The position numbers and the translations under genes were made by a program. Positions 7,215 through 13,499 of a stretch of 13,533 nucleotides of DNA are shown here, one piece after another. Under the pieces are notes generated by a model. The model made no database searches. It worked only from the letters and a program-made list of their open reading frames with translations, and was not told where the DNA came from. The stretch covers positions 1 to 13,533 of the forward strand of contig DATAYF010000550.1 in NCBI GenBank assembly GCA_036272735.1. The letters run 5' to 3'. Numbering within the stretch: position 1 is the stretch's first letter; every line of letters begins with the position of its first letter. Origin of the DNA: DATAYF01 sp036272735 (lineage in GTDB: Bacteria; Chloroflexota; Ktedonobacteria; Ktedonobacterales; Ktedonobacteraceae).

Positions 7215-7841
7215 TTAACGCTGATAGTACTCAACCACCATTTGCTCATCGAAGGGCAATTCAAGGTCCGCTCGTGAGGGTATGGTTAATACACGACCAT
7301 TCATCGCGTCGATATCCAGGCGCAACCAGGTAGGAACACCCTTTTGTGCCAGGAGCAGCGCGCGCGTTTTAAAGTACTCCAACCCTTTACTGCGATCACG
7401 CACGGTAATCACATCGTTGGGCTTGGCGATGAAAGACGGAATGTCTGTCTTGCGACCATTGACCGCGAAGTGCCCGTGATTCACGAGCTGGCGGGCCTGG
7501 GCGCGGGAATCGGCGAATCCCAGACGGTACACCAGGTTGTCCAGGCGCATCTCAAGGATCTGCAAGAAATTCTCACTCGTCTTACCAGGGCGGCGAGCAG
7601 CAATAACAAAGTGACGGTGGAACTGACGCTCCAACACGCCATAGGTACGACGAACTTTCTGCTTCTCACGCAACTGTTTTGCGTAACCAGACTCTTTGCG
7701 CACGCGGCCACTACCATGTTGTCCTGGGCGGCTACTACGGCGCTCTAATGTGCATTTTGAGATGCACTTATCGCCCTTGAGAAAAAGTTTTACCCCCTCG
7801 CGTCTGCACAGTCGGCAAACGGGGCCGGTATAACGGGCCAT
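7215..7841 (-). CDS. rpsD: 30S ribosomal protein S4
   Basis: S4 is a primary 16S rRNA binder that nucleates 30S assembly and in many bacteria represses its own operon. The protein has 208 residues. The N-terminal zinc-finger form is present, with Cys9, Cys12, Cys26 and Cys30. The S4 RNA-binding domain follows: LEMRLDNLVYRLGFADSRAQARQLVNHGHFAVNG at about 96-129. The ATG at 7841 has AGGAGG 10 nt upstream. It lies between rpsK and rpoA as in the classical alpha operon, whereas Bacillus subtilis has moved rpsD elsewhere. If S4 autoregulates here, the rpsM leader is the place to look. Confidence 0.98.
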   Translation of the reverse strand: MARYTGPVCRLCRREGVKLFLKGDKCISKCTLERRSSRPGQHGSGRVRKESGYAKQLREKQKVRRTYGVLERQFHRHFVIAARRPGKTSENFLQILEMRLDNLVYRLGFADSRAQARQLVNHGHFAVNGRKTDIPSFIAKPNDVITVRDRSKGLEYFKTRALLLAQKGVPTWLRLDIDAMNGRVLTIPSRADLELPFDEQMVVEYYQR

Positions 7842-7884
7842 CTATCTAAATCCTCCTCACACGCACAGCGTGATCTACCCAAGG

Positions 7885-8286
7885 TTACACACGACGCCGT
7901 TTCGGTGGTCGGCATCCATTGTGTGGAATGGGGGTAACATCCGTAATCGAAGTAACCGTCAAGCCGGAAGACTGCAAAGAACGGATCGCAGCTTCACGAC
8001 CGGAGCCAGGGCCTTTCACGTACACCTCGACCTGCTTGAGGCCATGTTCCATTGCCTTACGTACAGCCGTTTCGGCCGTTACTTGAGCAGCATATGGGGT
8101 GCTTTTACGCGAACCTTTGAACCCCTGAGCGCCTGCACTGCCCCAGGAAAGTACGTTCCCGTTGGGATCGGTGAGGGTTACAATGGTATTATTAAACGTT
8201 GCTTGAATATGGGCCTGTCCACGCGGCACTGATTTGCGCTCACGCCGTCGAACTTTACCTACACCAGGTTTCCTCTTGTCTGCCAT
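7885..8286 (-). CDS. rpsK: 30S ribosomal protein S11
   Basis: S11 forms part of the 30S platform near the E site and the mRNA exit. The product has 133 residues with GQAHIQATFNNTIVTLTD, GNVLSWGSAGAQGFKGSRKSTPYAAQ, VKGPGSGREAAIRSLQ and the C-terminal DVTPIPHNGCRPPKRRRV, all strongly conserved. The ATG at 8286 has only a distant AAGGA about 13 nt away, so translation may lean on coupling with rpsM, which ends 28 nt upstream. The basic N-terminal extension (KRKPGVGKVRRRERK) is common in this family. Confidence 0.98.
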   Translation of the reverse strand: MADKRKPGVGKVRRRERKSVPRGQAHIQATFNNTIVTLTDPNGNVLSWGSAGAQGFKGSRKSTPYAAQVTAETAVRKAMEHGLKQVEVYVKGPGSGREAAIRSLQSSGLTVTSITDVTPIPHNGCRPPKRRRV

Positions 8287-8314
8287 ATTGATGTGTCATT
8301 CCTTCCCGGCGTTA

Positions 8315-8695
8315 TTACTTCTTAGCCGCTTTTTTCTTCCCAGCTACCGTTCTCTTTGGACCACGACGTGTACGTGCATTGGTGCGAGTACGCTGCCCGC
8401 GTAGAGGCAGGTTACGACGGTGTCGCATACCACGATAGCAGCCAATTTCGATCAGCCGCTTAATATTCATGTCTACTTCGCGGCGCAGATCACCCTCGAC
8501 TTTGTATTCGCGGTCAACCACTTCACGCAAACGATTGACGTCCTCTTCAGACAGATCTTTTACGCGGGTATCGGGATTAATGCGTGTTCGCTCCAGGATT
8601 TTGCGACTTGTTGTCAGCCCAATTCCAAAGATGTAGCACAGCGAAATTTCCACACGCTTGTCACGCGGAATGTCAACGCCAGCTATTCTAGCCAT
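8315..8695 (-). CDS. rpsM: 30S ribosomal protein S13
   Basis: S13 lies in the 30S head and forms bridges to the large subunit; its basic tail touches P-site tRNA. The 126-residue protein begins MARIAGVDIPRDKRVEISL, has the helix-hairpin-helix FGIGLTTSRKIL, and continues through CYRGMRHRRNLPLRGQRTRTNARTR to a lysine-rich tail. The ATG at 8695 is preceded by GGAGG with 5 nt spacing. It follows rpmJ after 84 nt containing a probable leader hairpin. Confidence 0.98.
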   Translation of the reverse strand: MARIAGVDIPRDKRVEISLCYIFGIGLTTSRKILERTRINPDTRVKDLSEEDVNRLREVVDREYKVEGDLRREVDMNIKRLIEIGCYRGMRHRRNLPLRGQRTRTNARTRRGPKRTVAGKKKAAKK

Positions 8696-8715
8696 TTTTT
8701 CCTCCAGCTTCGGGA

Positions 8716-8756
8716 TTCAAGCTCCACATTAGCCTACGTTTCTCATGCAGCTTGAA
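8716..8756 (-). promoter_or_regulatory. Inverted repeat in the rpmJ-rpsM spacer, possible leader structure
   Basis: TTCAAGCT (8716-8723) and AGCTTGAA (8749-8756) can form an 8-bp stem in the transcript. GGG/CCC tracts just outside could extend it across an asymmetric loop. It ends about 10 nt before the GGAGG of rpsM. In Escherichia coli the rpsM leader is the S4 target of the alpha operon. A similar role here is inference, and the stem is modest. Confidence 0.35.
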
Positions 8757-8779
8757 ACTTGAAACCCAAAACGTTCTAT

Positions 8780-8896
8780 CTAGCCCTGCTTCTGTTTATG
8801 CTTCGGGTCCTTACTACAAATGACCATCACCACACGCTTGCGGCGAATGATCTTGCAGCCATCACAACGTGGTTTAACTGAGGCGCGCACTTTCAT
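8780..8896 (-). CDS. rpmJ: 50S ribosomal protein L36
   Basis: This is a 38-residue zinc-ribbon protein of the large subunit. Translated from ATG 8896, it begins MKVRASVKPRCDGCKIIRR and ends DPKHKQKQG. The zinc ligands are Cys11, Cys14, Cys27 and His33. The usual bacterial spacing between the last two is one residue shorter, so this copy carries one extra residue (SKDPKH) and is 38 rather than 37 long. GAGGAGG (8910-8904) lies 7 nt before the start. The position between infA and rpsM is canonical. Confidence 0.97.
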   Translation of the reverse strand: MKVRASVKPRCDGCKIIRRKRVVMVICSKDPKHKQKQG

Positions 8897-9013
8897 GGCT
8901 TGCCCTCCTCATAAAGCGCAAAGATAAAAGATAAAAAGCAAGCAAGACGAAGGCAGAAGGAGATAAATCCTGATGCCGTCCTCTTTCTTACCTGACGAAT
9001 GTTTAGATTACAT

Positions 9014-9171
9014 ACTACTTCCCCGAACACCTGAGCGCGTAGCACTCGTAGCGCTAGCCACGGCAGTGGCGTTGGTCTTCGGAAGAAGAACTCACTACTT
9101 CCCCGAACACCTGAGCGCGCAGCACTCGTAGCGCTAGCCACGGCAGTGGCGTTGGTCTTCGGAAGAAGAAC
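9014..9171. repeat. Two tandem copies of a 78-nt foldback sequence
   Basis: Bases 9014-9091 and 9094-9171 are identical except at 9040 (T) versus 9120 (C), giving an exact 80-nt period. The hexamer CATACT flanks both sides (9011-9016 and 9171-9176). Each copy has imperfect terminal inverted repeats, CTTCC..GAACACC at the left against GGTCTTCGGAAG at the right. Inside is a GCCAC-GGCA-GTGGC hairpin, so each copy can fold into one long structure. The array fills part of the 326-nt infA-rpmJ gap. The remainder of that gap (8911-9013 and 9177-9222) shows nothing I can name beyond the rpmJ ribosome binding site. No coding frame across it is credible. Confidence 0.95.
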
Positions 9172-9222
9172 ATACTGCCGATTAGGAGAAAAGGAACAAC
9201 GAAGGATGCGGGATGTTCACCT

Positions 9223-9444
9223 TTATACTTTGACGCGCCATGTAATACGTCCTCGCGTCAGATCATACGGGGACAGCACTACCCGCACTTTGTCGCCTGG
9301 CACGATACGTACAAAGTTCATCCGAATTCTTCCTGAGAGGACAGCCAGAATCTGGTGACTTTCGTCTAATTCCACTTTAAACATGGCGTTGGGGAGAGAC
9401 TCTACGACTTTTCCCTCTACTTCAATTTCATCCTTTTTTGGCAT
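9223..9444 (-). CDS. infA: Translation initiation factor IF-1
   Basis: IF-1 is a single OB-fold protein that binds the 30S A site and helps IF-2 and IF-3 start translation. The 73-residue product has EIEVEGKVVESLPNAMFKVEL, SGRIRMNFVRIVPGDKV and LSPYDLTRGRITWR, the family core. The start ATG at 9444 has AAGGA with 5 nt spacing. The gene is separated from map by 270 nt that contain its own promoter and two hairpins, so expression partly independent of the upstream operon is likely. Downstream lies the 78-nt tandem repeat, then rpmJ. Confidence 0.97.
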   Translation of the reverse strand: MPKKDEIEVEGKVVESLPNAMFKVELDESHQILAVLSGRIRMNFVRIVPGDKVRVVLSPYDLTRGRITWRVKV

Positions 9445-9508
9445 AGCATCCTTTTCCTAGCAGCGAAACTTTTTTATTATTGCTTGTATGTCGGCTCTTG
9501 CAATTTAC

Positions 9509-9600
9509 TTCGTGTAGCAGCCATACACGAACAAACAAGCCCAGGTACAGTTCTTCACTCGTGCACACTACCGTAGTTTTCCACCTACAGGCCTACGGTA
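9509..9600 (-). promoter_or_regulatory. Structured 5' leader of infA with two hairpins
   Basis: Reading the minus strand after the promoter, TACCGTAG and CTACGGTA (9593-9600 with 9569-9576) form an 8-bp stem with a 16-nt loop. Next, TTCGTGTA and TACACGAA (9524-9531 with 9509-9516) form an 8-bp stem with a 7-nt loop. Neither is followed by a U-tract, so they are not simple terminators. They lie within the roughly 200-nt untranslated leader predicted for the infA transcript. The function is unknown. Confidence 0.5.
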
Positions 9601-9656
9601 TATACTCTTTTCAAGTACAAAAAGGCAGCAGATGATACAGCTGTAGCCGACTACGA

Positions 9657-9685
9657 ATTATAACATACAATTTCCAGGAAGTCGA
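9657..9685 (-). promoter_or_regulatory. Internal promoter driving infA and downstream genes
   Basis: On the minus strand TCGACT (9685-9680, four matches to TTGACA) is followed after 17 bases by a perfect TATAAT (9662-9657). Transcription would start near 9650. The perfect 10-bp palindrome TACAGCTGTA at 9636-9645 falls just downstream of that point and could be an operator. The promoter sits directly behind the map stop codon. Confidence 0.55.
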
Positions 9686-9714
9686 GAGGGAAATCCCCGC
9701 AAGGGACATTTCTC

Positions 9715-10467
9715 TTACTCCTGGGTCAAAATCTCTGCCTCACCATTGTTCACGGCGATAGTATGCTCAAAATGCGCAGCATAGGTTCCATCAGCGGACA
9801 CGACTGTCCACTTATCGTCAAGCACCCGCGTTTCTGCTTTCCCCGCGATGACCATTGGTTCAATCGCAATAACCATGCCAGGTCGCAGGACCGGGTTGGG
9901 GTAGCCTGGCTCAATATAGTTGAGCACCTGGGGGTCTTCATGCATACTACGACCAACACCATGCCCACTATACTGACGCACTATCGAAAAACCTGCCGCT
10001 TCGATATACTGCTGGATAACACGGCTCACATCATGTAAGCGCTTTCCAGCTTGAGCAGACGCGATACCGCGATATAACGCATCTTTTGTAACGCTCAGCA
10101 GTTGCTGTGCCTCTGGCTTTATGGTGCCCACCGGAACAGTAACGGCTGAATCCGCGTGCCAACCATTGTAGTTGGCCGCGAGATCGAGCGTAATTACATC
10201 ACCTTCGTTAAGGACACGATTGCCAGGAATGCCATGCACAACTTCTTCGTTTACAGACGCACAAAGCCAGCCAGGGTAACCATGGTACCCTAAAGAACTA
10301 GATTTCGCCCCGTACCCCTTCAAAGCTTTCTCAGCCTGTTTATCGATATCGGCGGTTGTTATCCCCGGCCGTACTGCATTACTTAGCTCATTGAGCACAG
10401 CAGCCACAATACGACCCGCCTCGCGAATCTTTGCCCGCTCTTCCTGTGATTTGATTAAGATAGCCAT
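9715..10467 (-). CDS. map: Type I methionine aminopeptidase
   Basis: This cytosolic dinuclear-metal peptidase removes the initiator methionine from new proteins. The product has 250 residues with no N-terminal extension, as in the simple bacterial type Ia form. All metal ligands are visible: Asp95 (TLDLA), Asp106 (HADS), His169 (GHGVG), Glu203 (IEPM) and Glu234 (FEHT). His78 in VVHGIP is the conserved active-site histidine. The ATG at 10467 has no clear ribosome binding site. It lies 58 nt after adk, the typical adk-map pairing. A weak hairpin (9686-9716) overlaps its stop codon, directly before the infA promoter. Confidence 0.97.
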   Translation of the reverse strand: MAILIKSQEERAKIREAGRIVAAVLNELSNAVRPGITTADIDKQAEKALKGYGAKSSSLGYHGYPGWLCASVNEEVVHGIPGNRVLNEGDVITLDLAANYNGWHADSAVTVPVGTIKPEAQQLLSVTKDALYRGIASAQAGKRLHDVSRVIQQYIEAAGFSIVRQYSGHGVGRSMHEDPQVLNYIEPGYPNPVLRPGMVIAIEPMVIAGKAETRVLDDKWTVVSADGTYAAHFEHTIAVNNGEAEILTQE

Positions 10468-10525
10468 ACGCTGCTTATTCTAGTGCTACATGCAACATTC
10501 GGTAGTCAGTGCTTATGCCGAACTC

Positions 10526-11191
10526 TTACGAACTTCCTTTTTTACGCCGCTCGTTGACCGCTCTGAGTAGATCAGCGGTCACCTGCTCGATACTCTGATT
10601 GCCGTTGACCGTGAGCAACTTGTGCTGAGCAGCATAATAATCGAGCAAGCGAATAGTTTGCTGAAAGAACGTACCTAAACGTTTCTGGACCGCCTCGCCC
10701 CGGTCATCGGAACGCTGGTACAGTTCACTTCCATCCAGATCACACACTCCCGGCACCTTCGGCGGTCGTGAATTAACGTTATACACGTGCTGGTGCGCGC
10801 GGCAAATGTAACGGCCGGAGAGCCTGGTAATCAGCACGTCGCGCGGTACTTCCAAATACAAAGCACAATCGATACTCTTACCAACCGTTTTCAATCCTTC
10901 ATCGAGAGCCTGCGCCTGAACGATGGTGCGCGGGAAGCCGTCCAACAGCACCCCATGCGCACAATCCGGCTCAGCAATACGACGAAGCACCATCGAGACT
11001 GTCAGATCGTCGGGAACAAGTTCTCCACGATCTAGATACGACTTGGCCTGGTGGCCTAGCTCAGTCCCTTTTTGTATCTCGCTACGAAACAGGTCCCCAC
11101 TAGCAATGTGGCGGATATTGAGAGACGTAGCCAATCTCTCTGCTTGAGTTCCCTTCCCCGAGCCTTGTGCACCAATCAAGACAATATTCAC
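10526..11191 (-). CDS. adk: Adenylate kinase
   Basis: The enzyme interconverts ATP plus AMP with two ADP. The protein has 221 residues, the long-lid type. The P-loop GAQGSGKGT is at 7-15, the AMP-site segment SGDLFR near 31-36, DGFPRT at 84-89, and the lid at about 126-163. The lid keeps a probable zinc site Cys130, His133, Cys150, Asp153, numbered exactly as the Cys130/Cys133/Cys150/Asp153 site of Bacillus adenylate kinase, with His replacing the second Cys. The start is GTG 11191 with GGAGGG 5 nt upstream. A longer frame to 11233 would add 14 non-conserved residues that read through a hairpin. Placement between secY and map is standard. Confidence 0.97.
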   Translation of the reverse strand: MNIVLIGAQGSGKGTQAERLATSLNIRHIASGDLFRSEIQKGTELGHQAKSYLDRGELVPDDLTVSMVLRRIAEPDCAHGVLLDGFPRTIVQAQALDEGLKTVGKSIDCALYLEVPRDVLITRLSGRYICRAHQHVYNVNSRPPKVPGVCDLDGSELYQRSDDRGEAVQKRLGTFFQQTIRLLDYYAAQHKLLTVNGNQSIEQVTADLLRAVNERRKKGSS

Positions 11192-11215
11192 GTGTTCCCT
11201 CCGCTGGAAGCTGGT

Positions 11216-11237
11216 AGAGGTGCACCGTTGCACCTCT
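11216..11237 (-). promoter_or_regulatory. Hairpin just upstream of the adk ribosome binding site
   Basis: AGAGGTGCA and TGCACCTCT form a perfect 9-bp stem (11216-11224 with 11229-11237) around a 4-nt loop. On the transcript it lies between the secY stop and the adk ribosome binding site, which begins 13 nt later. There is no U-tract, so a terminator is unlikely. Processing, mRNA stabilisation or translational control are possible. Confidence 0.5.
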
Positions 11238-11299
11238 TATCTAGATTGTACACAGCAATTAGGCAAAGCAGTGAAACAGACACCGCTGACCCTCCATCC

Positions 11300-12631
11300 T
11301 CACGATAAAAATCCAGAATAGTTACGCATAACCATTTGCGATTCTAGCTGTCTCACGGTATCGAGCACGACACCGACAGCAATCAGCAAAGCCGCACTAC
11401 TCAAGAGCTGGTTGGCATGAATGAGATACGGCAATATCGCCACAATGCCTAGGAATAACGCACCACCCAGCGTAATGCGTGTCAGAATGGTCTCTAAGTA
11501 CCGGCTGGTTGGTTCACCAGGACGGTAGCCAGGAATAAACGCACCCTGCTTCTGCAAATTCTCTGGGATATTTTGCTGCTGCCACATGACATACGCATAG
11601 AAGTACGTAAACGCAACAGTCAAAAGGAAGTAGATGGCCCAGTACCACCATTCGGCCGGATTCGCCAGGTAGGTGCCAACCCACTGAGCCGCGTTTTTCA
11701 GCCACGGCGTAGTGCTCGTTCCCAGGTAGCGCGAAAGAATCGACGGGAAGAGCAACATCGACTGGGCGAAGATCAGCGGGATCATGCCAGCACTATTGAC
11801 CTGCATAGGAATGTAGGTCGTCTGCGCTGAACCCACCATCATGCCACGCCCCACCATACGCTTGGTTGGGTACTGCACAGGAATGCGACGCTGCCCCAGA
11901 TAAATGTAGACAATGCCGACAATCGTAATCAGACCAACGATCAAGAAGGCCGCAATGCTCACGATACCACTGCCGCTACCACTGCTGCTGCTGCTGGTGA
12001 GGTAGCCCTGATTGATAAACGAAGGGAGACCGCTCAGGATACCGGCAAAAATAATCAGCGAGACGCCGTTACCAATGCCCTTCTCCGTGATCAGCTCGCC
12101 TAACCAGACCAGAATCATCGTACCAGCGGTCAGCACCAGCATAATGGTCCAGGACTCCAGCGCGTACTGGGGATCAATCAGGCTAAAGTTCTGCAGCACG
12201 CCAGCCTGTTGATACAGGGCCAGGTTGCCCAGGGCCTGTAGTAAAGCCAGCGGCACCGTAATGATACGGGTGATCTGGCTGAAGCGAAGGCGTCCGGCCT
12301 CACCCTGCATCGTCATATTTTGCAGCGCAGGCACGATAGGTTGTAACAACTGCATCACAATCGTGGCAGTAATATATGGATAGACCCCCAGCGCAACTAT
12401 CGAGAAGTGTTGTAGAGACCCGCCAGAGAAAACGTCGAGCAGACCGAGCAACTGACCAAGATTTTGATTGCTATTCGAGTGGAAAAGGTTGAATAAGGCT
12501 GTTTGTTCGGTATGAGTGAGGGGGATCGTAATATTCGCAAGGACGCGCGTCAGCAATAGTATCCCCAACGTAAAGAGAATCTTGTTACGCAGATCAGGAA
12601 TAGTCCAGACACTACGCAGGCGTTCCCACAT
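11300..12631 (-). CDS. secY: Preprotein translocase subunit SecY
   Basis: SecY is the membrane channel of the Sec translocon, working with SecE, SecG and SecA. The 443-residue protein has about ten hydrophobic segments. Conserved segments include LLDVFSGGSLQHFSIVALGVYPYITA (about 64-89), GELITEKGIGNGVSLIIFAG (178-197), and the cytoplasmic RRIPVQYPTKR (248-258) and FIPGYRPGEPTSRYLE (365-380) regions. The ATG at 12631 has AAGGAGG 5 nt upstream; an in-frame ATG 39 nt earlier has no such support. An unusual Ser/Gly run, SSSSSGSGSG at 213-222, lies in the outer loop between transmembrane segments 5 and 6. It is encoded partly by a short AGC trinucleotide repeat (11984-11995). The gene sits between rplO and adk as usual. 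Confidence 0.97.
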   Translation of the reverse strand: MWERLRSVWTIPDLRNKILFTLGILLLTRVLANITIPLTHTEQTALFNLFHSNSNQNLGQLLGLLDVFSGGSLQHFSIVALGVYPYITATIVMQLLQPIVPALQNMTMQGEAGRLRFSQITRIITVPLALLQALGNLALYQQAGVLQNFSLIDPQYALESWTIMLVLTAGTMILVWLGELITEKGIGNGVSLIIFAGILSGLPSFINQGYLTSSSSSGSGSGIVSIAAFLIVGLITIVGIVYIYLGQRRIPVQYPTKRMVGRGMMVGSAQTTYIPMQVNSAGMIPLIFAQSMLLFPSILSRYLGTSTTPWLKNAAQWVGTYLANPAEWWYWAIYFLLTVAFTYFYAYVMWQQQNIPENLQKQGAFIPGYRPGEPTSRYLETILTRITLGGALFLGIVAILPYLIHANQLLSSAALLIAVGVVLDTVRQLESQMVMRNYSGFLS

Positions 12632-12657
12632 GGGAGCCTCCTTCCAGGTATCAATCA

Positions 12658-12681
12658 GCACCTGAGCCAAAGCTCAGGTGC
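12658..12681 (-). promoter_or_regulatory. Hairpin upstream of the secY ribosome binding site
   Basis: GCACCTGAGC and GCTCAGGTGC form a perfect 10-bp stem (12658-12667 with 12672-12681) with a 4-nt loop. No U-tract follows on the minus strand, where secY starts 27 nt downstream. It may control translation or processing; it is not a convincing terminator. Confidence 0.5.
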
Positions 12682-12715
12682 GCAAGCGCAAGACAAACAA
12701 AGACATAGAACTATA

Positions 12716-12771
12716 CTATAAGCTAGTCTTATAGATTATACGACAAGATGCCAAGGCTAAGCCTTGACATC
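12716..12771 (-). promoter_or_regulatory. Perfect -10 box with flanking inverted repeats in the rplO-secY gap
   Basis: On the minus strand a perfect TATAAT lies at 12740-12735, with no recognisable -35 box at normal spacing. Immediately downstream is CTATAAG-N5-CTTATAG (12716-12734), an operator-like inverted repeat with 7-bp arms. Immediately upstream, a hairpin of 10 pairs with one mismatch (12747-12757 with 12761-12771) spans the rplO stop codon. Together they could be an internal promoter with an operator, or simply a processed spacer. Confidence 0.35.
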
Positions 12772-13305
12772 CTGCCCTTCCTGCTCGTTGGTCTTCATTT
12801 TTTCGTCCTTACGCCGCTTCGTTTTTTCGTATACTTTGGTTGGGATAATCTCAACCTTGCCACCCGCAGCCTCGATCTTTGTCTGGGCTCCCGCCGATAC
12901 TTTGTGGACATGGACGGTGACAGCGTGGTCAACATCGCCATTGCCCAGTATCTTAATCGGACCCCTGGCCTCAGCTGCGGTCAGCAATTTTTGCTTGACG
13001 AATGACTCTGGGGAGACATCCGATCCAGCCTCGAACCGGCTGAGATCGTCAACGTTGATAATCGCGTAACCATCGTGCGAAGGAAACGCATTGCGCGCTG
13101 CACCTTCACCACGTAAGAATGGCAGACGCTTGGACAGGCGCGTTTGACCGCCATTGAAGGAGCGGTTTACTTTCCCGCCTGTACGAGCCATCTGGCCCTT
13201 CTGGCCGCGCCCGGAGGTTTTGCCACGACCAGAGCCGTGACCGCGCCCAACGCGCCGTTCCTCTTTACGCGAACCAGGAGCTGGATGTAAATCAGAGAGT
13301 TTCAC
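12757..13305 (-). CDS. rplO: 50S ribosomal protein L15
   Basis: L15 is a late-assembly large-subunit protein with a long basic arm reaching into 23S rRNA. The 182-residue product begins MKLSDLHPAPGSRKEERRVGRG, followed by the Gly/Arg-rich arm GHGSGRGKTSGRGQKG and GGQTRLSKRLPFLRG near 52-66. The globular end includes KILGNGDV and ends at about 155. A charged tail of roughly 27 residues (about 156-182) goes beyond the family's usual length of near 145-150. The start is GTG 13305 with GGAGG 9 nt upstream; the frame further upstream to 13449 lies in rpmD and is not used. The gene start overlaps the end of rpmD by 14 nt, implying coupling. Confidence 0.96.
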   Translation of the reverse strand: MKLSDLHPAPGSRKEERRVGRGHGSGRGKTSGRGQKGQMARTGGKVNRSFNGGQTRLSKRLPFLRGEGAARNAFPSHDGYAIINVDDLSRFEAGSDVSPESFVKQKLLTAAEARGPIKILGNGDVDHAVTVHVHKVSAGAQTKIEAAGGKVEIIPTKVYEKTKRRKDEKMKTNEQEGQDVKA

Positions 13306-13486
13306 CGGTAATTTCCTCCACCTGTACGAGATGCCGCACCTTGTGAAGCATACCGCGCACGGCTGGTTGATCATTATGTTCGACAGTATGCTGGAGTTTG
13401 TGCAACCCCAGCGCCTTGATGGTATCTTTTTGGTCTTGCGGGTAGCCAATCGAGCTTTTCACCCATTTGACACGTAGTCTAGCCAG
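13292..13486 (-). CDS. rpmD: 50S ribosomal protein L30, CTG start
   Basis: L30 is a small large-subunit protein. The 64-residue translation has VKSSIGYPQDQKDTIKALGL, then HTVEHNDQPAVRGMLHKVRHLVQVEE, matching the family from end to end. The conserved start, M-ARLRVKWVKS, is reached only if translation begins at CTG 13486-13484. GAGGAG (13499-13494) sits 7 nt before it and a stop codon (TAG) lies two codons upstream in frame. The next possible start, GTG at codon 9, would remove the first beta strand. CTG starts are rare, so the call rests on the ribosome binding site and the family N-terminus. It follows rpsE by 13 nt and overlaps rplO by 14 nt. Confidence 0.93.
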   Translation of the reverse strand: MARLRVKWVKSSIGYPQDQKDTIKALGLHKLQHTVEHNDQPAVRGMLHKVRHLVQVEEITGETL

Positions 13487-13499
13487 TGCCTAACTCCTC

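Noticed and set aside
8893..9141. 82-codon minus-strand frame between infA and rpmJ
   Set aside because: It is made of the tandem repeat read as protein and overlaps the rpmJ start; no start signal is seen.
9482..9526. 15-codon reading frame in the infA leader (minus strand)
   Set aside because: It is very short, has no ribosome binding site, and overlaps a hairpin; I cannot support it as a leader peptide.
9686..9716. Hairpin at the map stop codon as an intrinsic terminator
   Set aside because: The stem has G-U pairs and a bulge, and no U-tract follows on the minus strand.
13306..13449. N-terminal extension of L15 by 48 residues
   Set aside because: This stretch is rpmD read in another frame; GTG 13305 has a proper ribosome binding site and the family start.
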